DNA of 64,000 nucleotides from Panagrolaimus kolymaensis. Its lineage: Eukaryota; Nematoda; Chromadorea; Rhabditida; Panagrolaimidae. The DNA lies in assembly GCA_028622995.1 (NCBI GenBank), contig JAJQJQ010000015.1, positions 992,001 to 1,056,000 on the forward strand, read 5' to 3'. Every line of letters begins with the position of its first letter. The first letter of the stretch is position 1. Shown here piece by piece: positions 37,897 through 48,051 of the stretch. The notes beneath the pieces were generated by a model. The model did not search any database and was not told where the DNA came from. It saw only the letters and a list, made by a program, of their open reading frames with translations. The translations under genes and the position numbers were made by a program.

Positions 37897-39637
37897 AATC
37901 TATTTGTTTTCTTCCTTTCAATTGCCTGAGGGCATAAGAAGATGCGATGATATTTGCTTGCTTCGAACTTTCAACTTTTGTGCTTGCTTCCTACAAACGA
38001 GAGTGGAAAATTTATTTTTACTTCTGATATAGAAAATGTATCAAGCAAGCGTCAAATGTTAAAATTAGTAGTGCCTACTTTTTCTTGATATATTTTTTTT
38101 GAACACAAACAAACACTTCTCGACCCCCTCTTTTTAAGGGCATCAGAAAAAATGGATACAAGAAAGAAAGAAAAAAATACTGACAGCCACGTTACGTTTC
38201 GGTTTTCATCGCCAATTAGCGCGTCCCATACAATGAATGATGCAGTTGCGCCCCTTCTGTTAGTTACTCTACTTTCATAGCAATGCTCAGAAGAAGAAAT
38301 AAATAAAAAAAACATAAGGCAAAAAGCTTCTTCCTCCTTCTTTTTCATCAACATTACATCCATCCACCAACGTGGTCGTCGATGAAGTAACAACACGCAA
38401 AAGGAAAGTTGAGACGAAGCGCGCAAGTCTCCGCCTCTAATGCGCCGCCTGGTTTTTTATATTTAAAAAAATATATGCTGCAATGACAATGAAAAGCAGG
38501 AATAAAAAATAAAATAAAAAAAGCTCACGAAAGTTTATGACCCTAACTAACTTTATTTAGCACGGAAAGAAGATAAGGCAAAAAAATTAAATGCCATTTT
38601 CAGACACTTCTATCTCACATTGAAGTTGAAGATTTTAGGCATCAAAAAAGAGTAACTAAAAAAAACGAAGGTCTCTGAGCTTGAATGTCATTTACATCGT
38701 TCTTTCGTTGGTTAAATAATTATTTTTTATAATATTATATTTAATTGAGTTGAGTTTTCCATGGTTCAAAGGAAGTTAGCAATCCCAGACATAAATTAAT
38801 CAGAAGATTAAAGAGAAATTTTTAAAGGCAAAGTTTTAGTTTTTTTTATCTTTGAAAACCAAACAATTATTTTAAAATTCTCTTTTGATTCAAGCAGAAT
38901 CCCGAAATTAGGATAATATTCAGTCTTGAAAAAAAGAAAAACTAATTATTTCTAATAAAAGCAATATACGACATATTTCAAATAATTATTATTGAATCAT
39001 AAAAACTCAAGATCTCCAAAGGTCAATTCATTAAAAAAAATATATCGACAAAGAAAATAAAATGTATATTCCTAAAAATTTTGGGTTTCAAAAGATTTTC
39101 TATAAAATTTAGGGAATTTATTAGCACAACGCTCTTTTCACTAACACTGAAACGTATATTTTCCAAACATACGCTGAGGCAGCAATTAAGCTTAAAAAGA
39201 AGGAAAATCTGATTAAAACTAAAAAAGAGGGTAATAGTCTCAAGCATTTCATTCATCTCAATTTTTTAATACCCATAAAATATTATTCATTTCAATTTTA
39301 GAAAACAAAAATCACGGAAATCTCATGACTTTAACACTAAACTGACATAGATAGAGCACGAGTAAAAAAAATAAGGTCGCAATTTAACTTAAGCTTTTTT
39401 CATTTTAAAATTCTCGGCATGTTTTCCGATTATTTTCATGTTTTTTTTCTTCTTCTCCTGAAGCCTCATTAGTGCTCTTTCATGGATATGTGTGTGTATC
39501 TATTATTTTTTATCGTTAAAAATTGTTAAAACTTTATTTTTTTACATTTTATAAAAAAGTGTCATAAAGAAATACGAGAAATTAAAGTGGCAAAAATAGG
39601 AGGGGAAGAGAAATGGGGAAAAATATTATTTATATAT
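37897..39637. other. Intergenic region between RhoGEF and small membrane protein gene
   Basis: It holds the RhoGEF promoter side (with a less AT-rich patch near 38200-38450) and the 3-prime untranslated region of the gene at 39638. A 124-codon frame on the minus strand at 38052-38426 lacks an ATG at a sensible place and any domain, so it is not called. Confidence 0.5.
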
Positions 39638-40555
39638 TTAATAACGACGTTCACGACCATAATACCCTGGTGAAGAAGGTGGTGGTGGTTGGTCACGACG
39701 CCGTTCAAAAAATCTATCTGAAGCATGAGTATAAATGACACGTTGAATTCGTGAACCATCCACTCCAACTTCATCAATACCAGGAGATCTTTGTTCAATT
39801 ATAGTTCCAGCAGGAAGAGGGCCACTAGGATTAGGAGAAATTTGAGTTATTGTTGCTGATGGCTGCTGAGTTGAACGACGTCGAGTGGAACTAATAATTG
39901 ACAACGGCTGCGCTTAAAAATTCGTTTAGTTTTTATCTTTTGAGGTACGATACAAGCAATGTTGGTAAAGTTTGAGGAAGAATTGATTTTGTAATTTGTA
40001 AATTTGCTTATTTCAGAAATTTCATTACCGATCGCTTGAAAGTTAAAAATCTTTTATAGATAGTGTAAAGGTTTCATTGGATGAAAAATTCCATATTAAA
40101 TGCTTTTCCTCCAAATCAAACTTTACTAATACTCTTTTTTCGGGCAAATTAATAGGCTCAAGAAAAAAAAGAATTACTTGGTTGTTGTTGATTTGCATTA
40201 CGATTTTGCATGTTTCTTCGCAAACCAAACCATCCAGCAAAACAAATTCCTATGAAACAAACGCAGGGCAAACACAAACACAAAAGAACAAGAAGACATC
40301 CTAAACCCCATCCAAGAATTCTTCCAAATTGCCTAGAATCATCTCCACCACTATTAAATAAAATTATAAACTTTCAAAATTAAGCCAACAATTAACTTAC
40401 CATCCATAATAGCTTCCAATATTATAACCTTCATCATAATATTGTCTTTTAACACGATGTTGATGAGAATCATCATGAGAAGCTCCAAAAGAGGTGCTAA
40501 CAAAAAATAATAAAAATATTAATAGCATCACCAACAACAGCCTTTGGTTCAACAT
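39638..40555 (-). CDS. Small single-pass membrane protein with Cys-rich helix and Pro-rich tail
   Basis: Exons 40555-40401, 40350-40178 and 39912-39638 give 200 aa. A signal peptide (MLNQRLLLVMLLIFLLFFVS) is followed by a short ectodomain with a dibasic RVKR site at residues 34-37 and a Tyr/Gly-rich segment. One membrane helix at about 63-92 is full of cysteines (GCLLVLLCLCLPCVCFIGIC) and may be palmitoylated. The roughly 105-residue cytoplasmic tail contains Gln/Asn runs and a PPPPSSPGYYG segment that could bind SH3 or WW domains. The layout resembles Shisa or CYYR1-like adaptor proteins, but I do not recognise a definite family. The function is unknown. The gene is divergent from the SPT2 gene. 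Confidence 0.75.
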
Positions 40556-41400
40556 TTTATTCAAAAATGATTATTGCATGTGTAAGTTTGTTGTTGAATG
40601 AGAATTATCCCAAAAAAAAATGCTCAATGCGAAAGAAACATTTTCAAGAGTTATTGTTGTTTTAAATGTGCACAAATCAAGGTTCGTTCGCTTGAGGCAT
40701 TGCGCAATATAAAACCTTTTTTATTTTTGATACCAAAACTTATGTAAACAAATGTATGAATGTCAAATAAAAAAAGTCAACAATTTATCGCAGCATTTGA
40801 GTGATTTTCAAGTGCCAAAAAAATCTTGATTTTAACTCGTCTCATATTAGAATTTAAAATATGAATGTATGTTTTTTAATGGTTTAAAAAAGGTAACAAA
40901 AACAAGTTTTAGCTGATGGTTGTAATAATAATACTTGTTTGTTTGAAGCATTGCTAAAAATCATGAGAAAAAAATGAGACTCAAAACACAGAAAAAAAGC
41001 AAAGTTTTATTTCACATACCTGAATCTCTTTATAATTAGATTTTGTAAAACTTTCAAAAATTAATTAAACACGAGAATTACCGCAATTAAAAGCGCATTT
41101 TTTAACAATGGCGAATTGATTGATATATGTATGTATGTCTGTAATTAAAAATAATAGCCGTAAAAATTTATAAAAATTTAAAATCTTTATAAAATTTTTA
41201 TACATATGTACATTGTTTTTCAATTTTATTATTTAGAAAGAGATTGATTATTTTGGAAAAACTTCTAATTCATCTGCAATTTAGTTCCACAACGAAAAAA
41301 TGAAGCTACAGACTATTTTTAGGAATCAGATAAAAAGGAACAGATTTGTTCTCATTAATTTTTTTGGTTTCTTTAGATATCGCCAATTGTGTTGCTAAAA
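40556..41400. other. Divergent promoter region before SPT2
   Basis: AT-rich sequence between two outward-facing genes. A CTTTAG acceptor ending at 41376, 24 bases before the SPT2 start codon, is a probable spliced-leader site. No exon or RNA gene is supported. Confidence 0.55.
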
Positions 41401-42707
41401 ATGGTAAGTTTTGTATTTGATTATTTGTTAATACTTTAAGCACAAATTTATTTTAGGATTTACTTGATATATTAGAAGGAGCGCGCCATGTTTATAAGCC
41501 GCCACCGCCTCCAAAACCTCCATCATCGAAAACATCTTCCAAGCAAAACACCAAAATTGCTGAAAAGATAGCATCATCAAAAGATTCTAAAACTTCGTCA
41601 AAAGCTGGAAAGGAAAGGGAAGCTTCTCAAATTATCAAAAAACCGGCACCAGTCAGCTTTGAAGAAATGATGAGGCGGGCTTCATCGAATTTAAGCGGTG
41701 CAGCGGTATCAACATCTTCATCAAAGCCAATCTCAAAGTCAAATGTTCCTAATCCTGTTAAAAAGCCGTTAGTGCCTCAGAATATTCGGTCATCGAGGAT
41801 GCCTTCGACTTCGAAATCAATTTCTTCTTCAATTATCTCAAAACAAATGACATCAGAGAGTGCTCAAAAACCAATACCACAAACTTCTCGATCATCAATA
41901 CCAGCTTTCAAGTCATATGATTCTAATCTTGTTAAAAAACCGTTGCTGCCTCCAAATGTTGGGTCATCGAGGATGCCTTCGAAATCGATTCCTTCTTCAA
42001 TTATCTCAAAACAAATGGCATCAAAGAGTGTTCAAAAACCAATATCTCAAACTTCTCGACCATCAAAGCCAACATCCATACCAGCTTTCAAGCCATCTCA
42101 TCCTAATCCTGTTAAAAAACCATTGCTGCCTCCGAAAGTTGGATCATCAAGGACGCTTTCAACTTCGAAATCGATTCCTTCTTCAATTATCTCAAAACAA
42201 ATGGCATCAAAAGGTGGTCAAAAATCAATACCTCAAACTTCTCGACCATCAAAGCCATCATCAATATCTGCATTCAATGTTCCTAATCCTATTAAAAGGG
42301 CATTACCATATTCTCAACCGCCACCAACAAACAGTAGTTTAGCATCACAAACCCGGTATCCTCTGTAAGTTTTTTTCTTAACGATGGGCGCCGAAATAAT
42401 TTTTGTTTTTAGGCCTCTAAAACGTTTTCGTTATGAAGGTGCTTATCAAGATAATGGTTATGATTCAATGGATGATTTTATTGTCGATGGCGATGCTGAA
42501 GATGCGGAAGAAAAAGAATTGAAGAAAGTGCTACGTAGTTTTTGTCGTTCTGATAAATCTGTATGGCAACAACGTGAAAGAGAAATCGATCTAAGTAAAA
42601 TGAATGCACGCTATCATGATATTGATGCTGAAGAAAAGCGAAGTAAGCGAATTGCTCGATTGGAAGATATTCTTGAAGAAAAACGTGGAAGTGCTGCACT
42701 TCAGTAA
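41401..42707 (+). CDS. spt-2: SPT2 histone chaperone homologue
   Basis: Exons 41401-41403 (only the ATG), 41457-42364 and 42413-42707 give 401 aa. The N-terminal part starts MDLLDILEGARHVYKPPPPP and is basic and Ser/Pro/Lys-rich, with an internal tandem repeat. The C-terminal 100 residues match the SPT2 domain: YEGAYQDNGYDSMDDFIVDG, an acidic patch DAEDAEEKELKKVLRSF, and a basic helical tail (REREIDLSKMNARYHDIDAE). SPT2 proteins bind H3-H4 through this domain and help keep nucleosomes in place during transcription; the role here is inferred from family. The symbol is by homology. The start is unusual because the ATG is a whole exon by itself (GTAAGT follows immediately), but the frame and a nearby acceptor support it. 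It converges with the next gene, 73 bp between stop codons. Confidence 0.87.
41748..42281 (+). repeat. Coding tandem repeat of about 180 bp in SPT2
   Basis: Three consecutive units of 174, 180 and 180 bp begin at PN(L/P)VKKPL at 41748, 41922 and 42102, with a partial fourth from 42282 (PNPIKRALP). Each unit carries PVKKPLLPP, GSSRMPS, KSIPSSIISKQMAS and QKPIPQTSRPS blocks. Units differ by substitutions and small in-frame indels, so they have been under coding constraint. The repeat enlarges the basic linker before the SPT2 domain. Confidence 0.85.
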
Positions 42708-42780
42708 ATATGTATAAAAAAAAGTATTTGTGTGTGTTTATATGATTTATAGTTTAAACAATAAATGAAATAAAAATGAA

Positions 42781-43477
42781 TTATTTTTGATTGGTTTGAG
42801 AAGGTTCTTTTTTCTTTTTTGGTCCTTTTTCCCAGCGATTTAACGGAATCAAAGCGACATCATCATTGATTTGAAGAAGATAGTAGTCATTATCACGAAT
42901 CAAAATTCGATCCAACAATAAAGCAAAGAATACACCAAAAGCAAGACCAAAGAAAATCCAACCGATTACCATGCATTCATAATAGCAAAGAAATAATAAT
43001 GGAAACATATTGAAAAAAGAAATGATCACAACATTGGTCCGAAATGTGTAAAGCTGAAAATTATATGAAAATAAATTAGAAAATACAAAAAAAAATTATT
43101 ACCTTTTCTTGCTTTCGATAAAGCCAATTACCATAAAATAATGGAAAAAATAGCACCGAAATTCTTGAAATTAACCAAGCAGATAAAAATACACCTTGAA
43201 TTTTTGAATAAACATGCCATATTTGTGCAGGAAGACGAAGTCGGCCACGATATAGTTCACATTCAGTTCCACCAAAACCATTCGTTTGAATTAAGTCGCC
43301 ATTTTTACCATTTACTTTTACATAAGCATTGACCGGACTGAATATTTCAACCAATAACACAATGAGAATTGAAAATGTTGCTGTAAATGAAAAGCAGCGA
43401 AGTAAAAAACGAAGATTTGCAACAGGATAATAATGTAGCCACCATCCAAATGGTTTTTCTGGTAAAGTTGGTCGCAT
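42781..43477 (-). CDS. Unrecognised four-pass membrane protein
   Basis: Exons 43477-43103 and 43053-42781 give 215 aa. Four hydrophobic segments are visible: LLRCFSFTATFSILIVLLVE, GVFLSAWLISRISVLFFPLF, VVIISFFNMFPLLFLCYYEC and WIFFGLAFGVFFALLLD. The first loop (about 70 residues) contains GGTECELYRGRL. The tail is basic and ends EKGPKKKKEPSQTNQK. I do not recognise the family; the topology is tetraspan but lacks a clear claudin or tetraspanin signature. The start codon lies two bases after an AAAG acceptor-like site and only 178 bp downstream of the TFB1M stop codon, so it may be the last gene of an operon with TFB1M and guanylate kinase. Confidence 0.8.
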
Positions 43478-43655
43478 TGCTTTAGTTTGTTTGATTGTTT
43501 GAACAATTTTTTTTTGAAAGAAGCAAAAACGAGATAAAGTTTATGTTAATTTCAATTTTCTAGATACTCTTTTCCAAGACAATTTTTGCATAATTATGTC
43601 ATTCATATATTTATTTCTCTAATCTATTTAACAACTACAACAATAACAACAAATT

Positions 43656-44991
43656 TTATAACTTTGGAAATTCAGCTAATGACACACCATCATCGAAATT
43701 TGAAATAGACATTCCGTGAGATGGTTTCAAATATGGTGGCAAAGCATTCGGTTCATCAATCAGCGACTCGAGAGGTCTTTTTTTAAGCGCATAATTATAA
43801 ATAAATAGACCAGGCATCCTAAAAAGATAAGATGAATTTAAAAAAAATATACTATTAAAAAACATACTCTCTGCATTGTTTTTCAAAATAAATACACATA
43901 GGTGCAATTTCTTCAATTCCAAGTTTAAATGGTCGAGTTGTTGGATCAATTCTGCAAGTTTTCAACAAATCATGGGCCATTTCATCTGCTAATTCTTTTG
44001 GATATAGCGTCTTCACACATGTTAAAACATATTTTTGGCGATAAACAAATATATGACGAGCGACTTTTTCAACAACCTGAAAACCGATAATTTACAATAA
44101 TTTTTAACGTTTAAAAAAACTTACAGCAAAATCACATGGAATTAATGGCTCTATCCTTGGAATGAATCTGACAACACCCACATCAATTTCAGGTTTTGGA
44201 ACAAAACAATCACCTAAAAAAATTATTCAGAAGGATATTGCGAAAGTTGAAAAATTACCAGGAATAGTAAACAATAGTTTGGGTTCAGAAATAAATTGAG
44301 AAACAATCGAAATCCGACTACGAAAATCGGAGTCAATTTCACCACAAAGACGTTTAGCAACTTCATATTGAAATGTTAAAGTTAAAGGTATTCTACCAAA
44401 TTGCCATGGGCCTTCTTGACGAGACATATCACGTAAAAACCTAAAAAAAATTAGTCAGTTTTTTATTTTTAATTAAAAAAAATTACTTGATAATTAATGG
44501 TGTAGCAATATTGAATGGTAAATTTCCAATAATATGAGCATTTGGTGATGCATCAAACCATTCTTTTCTTTTTATTATTCCACCATTACTAAAAATAGCA
44601 CCCAAATCAGTTTTGAGGACATCGCCTTGATGAATAACAAGTCGACCATCAGCAGCTTCAGCCAGATGTTCCAGAGGAGGTATAAATCGATGATCAATTT
44701 CAACAACATCTAAACGACCACAATTTTGTTCCAAAATAGCTCGAGTAATACCACCTGGGCCGGGTCCAACTTCGATAACATGAGCACCAGGATGAAAGCC
44801 AGATTGACGAGCAATCTAAAAATATTTTATCGTAATTATTTCAAACCAAACGATAAACTTACTTTTTTTGTTAAATTCATATCCATTAAATAATTTTGTG
44901 ATAAAATCTTCTTAGCTTTAAGTCGATACATATGAATGAAATCTCGCAAAGCCGGAAGTGGTGGAAGTCGAGATGTTGACGCCGCTGCCAT
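43656..44991 (-). CDS. tfbm-1: Mitochondrial 12S rRNA dimethyladenosine transferase (TFB1M)
   Basis: Six exons, 44991-44863, 44815-44487, 44440-44259, 44213-44125, 44076-43868 and 43818-43656, give 366 aa. The KsgA/Dim1 fold is evident. Motif I, EVGPGPGGITRAIL, binds S-adenosylmethionine (about 57-70), VVEIDHRF holds the acidic ribose contact, and GNLPFNIATPLI (about 139-150) is the catalytic N-L-P-F/Y motif. The C-terminal part (FVPKPEIDVGVVRF) is typical of the family. It dimethylates two adjacent adenines in the small mitochondrial rRNA and is needed for mitoribosome assembly. The N-terminus is Ser/Ala/Leu-rich, compatible with a weak targeting peptide. An acceptor (TTCTTAG) is four bases before the ATG. 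It lies 354 bp downstream of guanylate kinase on the same strand, which supports operonic transcription. The symbol follows C. elegans. Confidence 0.94.
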
Positions 44992-45345
44992 TTTGCTAAA
45001 GAAGTAGTAACCTTTTAAATCGGTTTTTTATACCAACAAAATTGTAAAAATAAGTATTGCCGATTGGTTACGATATTTTGTTGTTTACAAAAAAAAAGTT
45101 GAAACAAATTTTTTATTTAATTATTTTTAAAATACGAAAGAATACAAAATATTGCACTTAAAAATAAAACTAGCATTACAAAAACAATATAAAAAAAGAC
45201 TGTAAAAATTCTAAGGTTAAAGAAAAGTGACGTACTAACATAAGTTGTAAATAGTCACCATAGTTAATTAAAAATTGTTTAAAAAAAGAAGAAGGAATGT
45301 TAGTATTGGACGAGATAGAGATTTCAAACATAATGATTTCAAGCT
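44992..45345 (-). other. Candidate intercistronic region (guanylate kinase to TFB1M)
   Basis: This 354-bp gap lies between two same-strand genes. On the minus strand it reads from the guanylate kinase stop through an AATAAA-containing stretch near 45115 to a TTCTTAG acceptor ending four bases before the TFB1M ATG. This is the arrangement expected for polyadenylation plus trans-splicing within a nematode operon. No separate promoter can be recognised. Confidence 0.45.
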
Positions 45346-46108
45346 TTAACCGCGTCGTTGGTTGTATTGTTTTTCTACTTCATTAAGCTCATCTTTAACA
45401 GCTTTTAAAAATTCTTGGTAAGCATCTTCGAATTTGTCATTAACAATGATATAATCAAATAATGTTGGATCTTTTTGAACAGCTTCGAGATCTTCTTCAG
45501 CGTGTTTGAGTCGAGAAGCAATTGTTTTTTCGGTTTCAGTTCCACGAGCTCTCAGACGATTTTCCTGAAGAAAAAAAGACAAATTACGTAAAAAGAAAGA
45601 AATACAAATCATTTACAAGTTCTTTAGTACTTGGAGCTCTAATAAGGATATATTTTGGATTCAAATCAGTTTTCTTTACGTTTTTAACACCTTGCAATTC
45701 AATATCCAATATACAAATTTTACCACTTGATTGCACATCTCTTACAGCCTTTTTACTAAAATTAGTTCATATGAAGAAAAAAAAATTAAACAAAAATCAT
45801 TACCTTGTACCATATAAATTATTTCCAAATTGAGCATGTTCGAGAAAATGATTTTCCTGTATCATTCTTTCCATTTCTTCTCGTGTAACAAACCAATAAT
45901 CTTTTCCATGACTTTCTCCTAATCGCGGCTGTCGTGTTGTATCTGTAAAAAAATAATATAATTACGACGATCGAAGTTTATTAAGAAACTTACGTGAAAC
46001 GCTAAAAGCAAATGCACGTTCATAATCACTCATAACCTTTTTAATAATGGTACTTTTGCCACCGCCAGATGGGCCAGACAACACGACAGGACGGATAGCA
46101 GACGCCAT
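45346..46108 (-). CDS. guk-1: Guanylate kinase
   Basis: Four exons, 46108-45994, 45942-45804, 45755-45617 and 45564-45346, give 203 aa, the usual length. The P-loop is [11 protein letters not shown] (residues 11-21); FSVSHTTRQPR and [12 protein letters not shown] bind [13 protein letters not shown] is the Walker B-like strand; [10 protein letters not shown] is the lid. It phosphorylates GMP to GDP using ATP in the cytosol and so feeds GTP pools. The chosen ATG (MASAIRP) is 11 bases after a GTTTTAG acceptor. An upstream in-frame ATG would add eight residues (MLVLAQRL) if that acceptor is not used. It is probably the first gene of a polycistronic unit with TFB1M. The symbol is by C. elegans homology. 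Confidence 0.95.
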
Positions 46109-47136
46109 TAGGCGTTGAGCTAAAACTAACATTAGTTTAAATAGTTCAAAAAAAGAGACAGCAAAAAAAAAAAGCAACGATGTGTTAAATGAAAAAATAA
46201 AAACTGTATGTATGAACACAAACTTTATAAAGGCAGGGAAAATGAAAAAATAATATCAGATAAGCGCGGATTTTGCTACGACACACACACATACAAGTTA
46301 AGCAAGAGGATAGAAAAAAGGGGATTAAAAGTCTTGGAGAGCCATTAGAGCAATTGCTACATTTTTAAAGAAGCTTTATCCTCAAAAAATGAAGAATTAT
46401 AAAACGCAAACGTGTCATCACGCAAGCCATATAAATATATAATATCCACACTCACACAAATGGTAATAAAGAATATTAAGAAATATAAAAAATAGACAAC
46501 AGACCCGAAAATTTAATCATAGTTTTTACTGAATTGAAAAGAGAAGAAGATGATGATGACATGGAATTGTGACGACGATAATCGATGCTATATATTATTG
46601 TTTGTTGAAAATTAAATGCGATGCAAAATAAATGAATATATTTATTTGTTGGTTTTGCATTAAAAAAATTTACAAATTGCGCAGCTTATTGAATTTGAAT
46701 ATATTGCGAGTGCATGTGTGTGGGTCGGTTATGCAGTATTTACATAAGGGAAACACTAAAGAGGCAAGCAAAATTACAAGCAAATACCAAAAGTGATTCC
46801 CATTAAAATACAAGCTTAAATTTATATTTTATTAAAACATACGTTTATGCTACACAATGGTTTAAATAATACTGTAACAATATGAATAATTTTACAGTAA
46901 TATTTAGGAAACAAAATATTAAAAAAAAAATAGTTTCAAAATTTCTGATTGAAAAACCCCAATATAAATATGTGAACGCCAAAGATTTTTGGTCAAATGT
47001 CCCACTATTTTATTTTTCTTGATCGATGGTTGTTGTTTTTGGTTGAATTAAATTTTTTATATATTTGCTGCAATTTTTCATTTCGTTTAAAGCTTTTGAA
47101 TTACCTTAATTTTTATAGAATTAAGCCTTTCCAAAT
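46109..47136. other. Divergent promoter region: guanylate kinase and NDUFB9
   Basis: AT-rich sequence between outward-facing genes. It contains a short CA run near 46282 (ACACACACACATAC) and no supported exon. It should carry the promoter for the candidate guanylate kinase operon and for NDUFB9. Confidence 0.55.
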
Positions 47137-47756
47137 ATGGATTCGCCAGCATGGATGTTTACAAAAGCTTTAAATCATCGCCAAAAAGTTATGCGGTTGT
47201 ATAAACGTGCTCTTCGTGAAGTAGATGCATGGTACGGCGGCAATGTGTGAGTTTTAATACTATCTTACTTTTTTCTCTCTCACTGATATGAATTTTTCAT
47301 GTGTTTAGGTTGAATGTAAGATATCAAAAAGTTCTTATGCGAGCACGATTTGATGCATATACAGATGAAAAAGATCCACGTAAAGCCCAATTGATGCTTG
47401 CTGATGGATGTCAAGAATTATGGAAAAAGAGACATTATAAGCCCGCTCGATGTATGATGTTTTTATCCCCACTTTTATAAATATTCTAAACATCCTTTAT
47501 TTTTCTAGTTGCTAGCGACCCACTTGGAAGTAGTTTTGATCGCGATCGCGAAGCACCTGATCAAATTTTTGATAATGAAACTTGGCTTCTAGCTGAACGT
47601 GAACAATTCCCTTATTATTTTAATAAGCGTGAACAACGTAAAAAAGAAATTTTTGAACACTGGAAGAAGATTGAAAAATCTTGGGATGAAGAAATTGCTG
47701 CCATTCAAACTCAACTCCCTAAAGAAAAAACAAATATTACGACTCAAAAGGATTAA
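47137..47756 (+). CDS. NADH dehydrogenase 1 beta subunit 9 (NDUFB9/B22, LYR family)
   Basis: Three exons, 47137-47246, 47309-47451 and 47509-47756, give 166 aa (human 179). The LYR-type helix near the start reads VMRLYKRALREVDAW. The family-specific part follows: RYQKVLMRARFDAYTDEKDP, DGCQELWKKRHYKP and FASDPLGSSFDRDREAPD. It is an accessory subunit of mitochondrial respiratory complex I in the membrane arm, which contacts acyl-carrier protein. An acceptor-like TATAG lies about 20 bases before the ATG. It converges with the ZIP gene, 295 bp between stop codons; this gap contains only presumed 3-prime untranslated sequence. Confidence 0.92.
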
Positions 47757-48051
47757 CTTTTTTAATTCTGTTTTCGTGATCATTTTTTATATTATTATTT
47801 AGGTTTGAGAAGGAAGTTTCAATTGTATTTTGATGATTTGATTAAAATTTTATACATATTTGTAGGGAAAAAGAAAGATTGAGTGTAAATTTATTTTTTT
47901 AACGTTCACTCGGGACAACAAAAAACAAACAAACGATGATGAAAAAGTTAAGTGAAATAAACCAGCCTACATATTACAAATTTTTGGTTGCTTTTTATTT
48001 ATTTTTTATTTATAGTATATACATGAGAAAACAAAATTTAAATGAGTTTTT

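Noticed and set aside
38052..38426. 124-codon minus-strand frame upstream of the RhoGEF
   Set aside because: It depends on a non-ATG start, and its composition is that of translated poly-T and repeats; no family resemblance.
41860..42342. 160-codon alternative frame (Leu/Gln/His-rich) inside SPT2
   Set aside because: It is a shadow frame kept open by the tandem repeat of the true coding frame.
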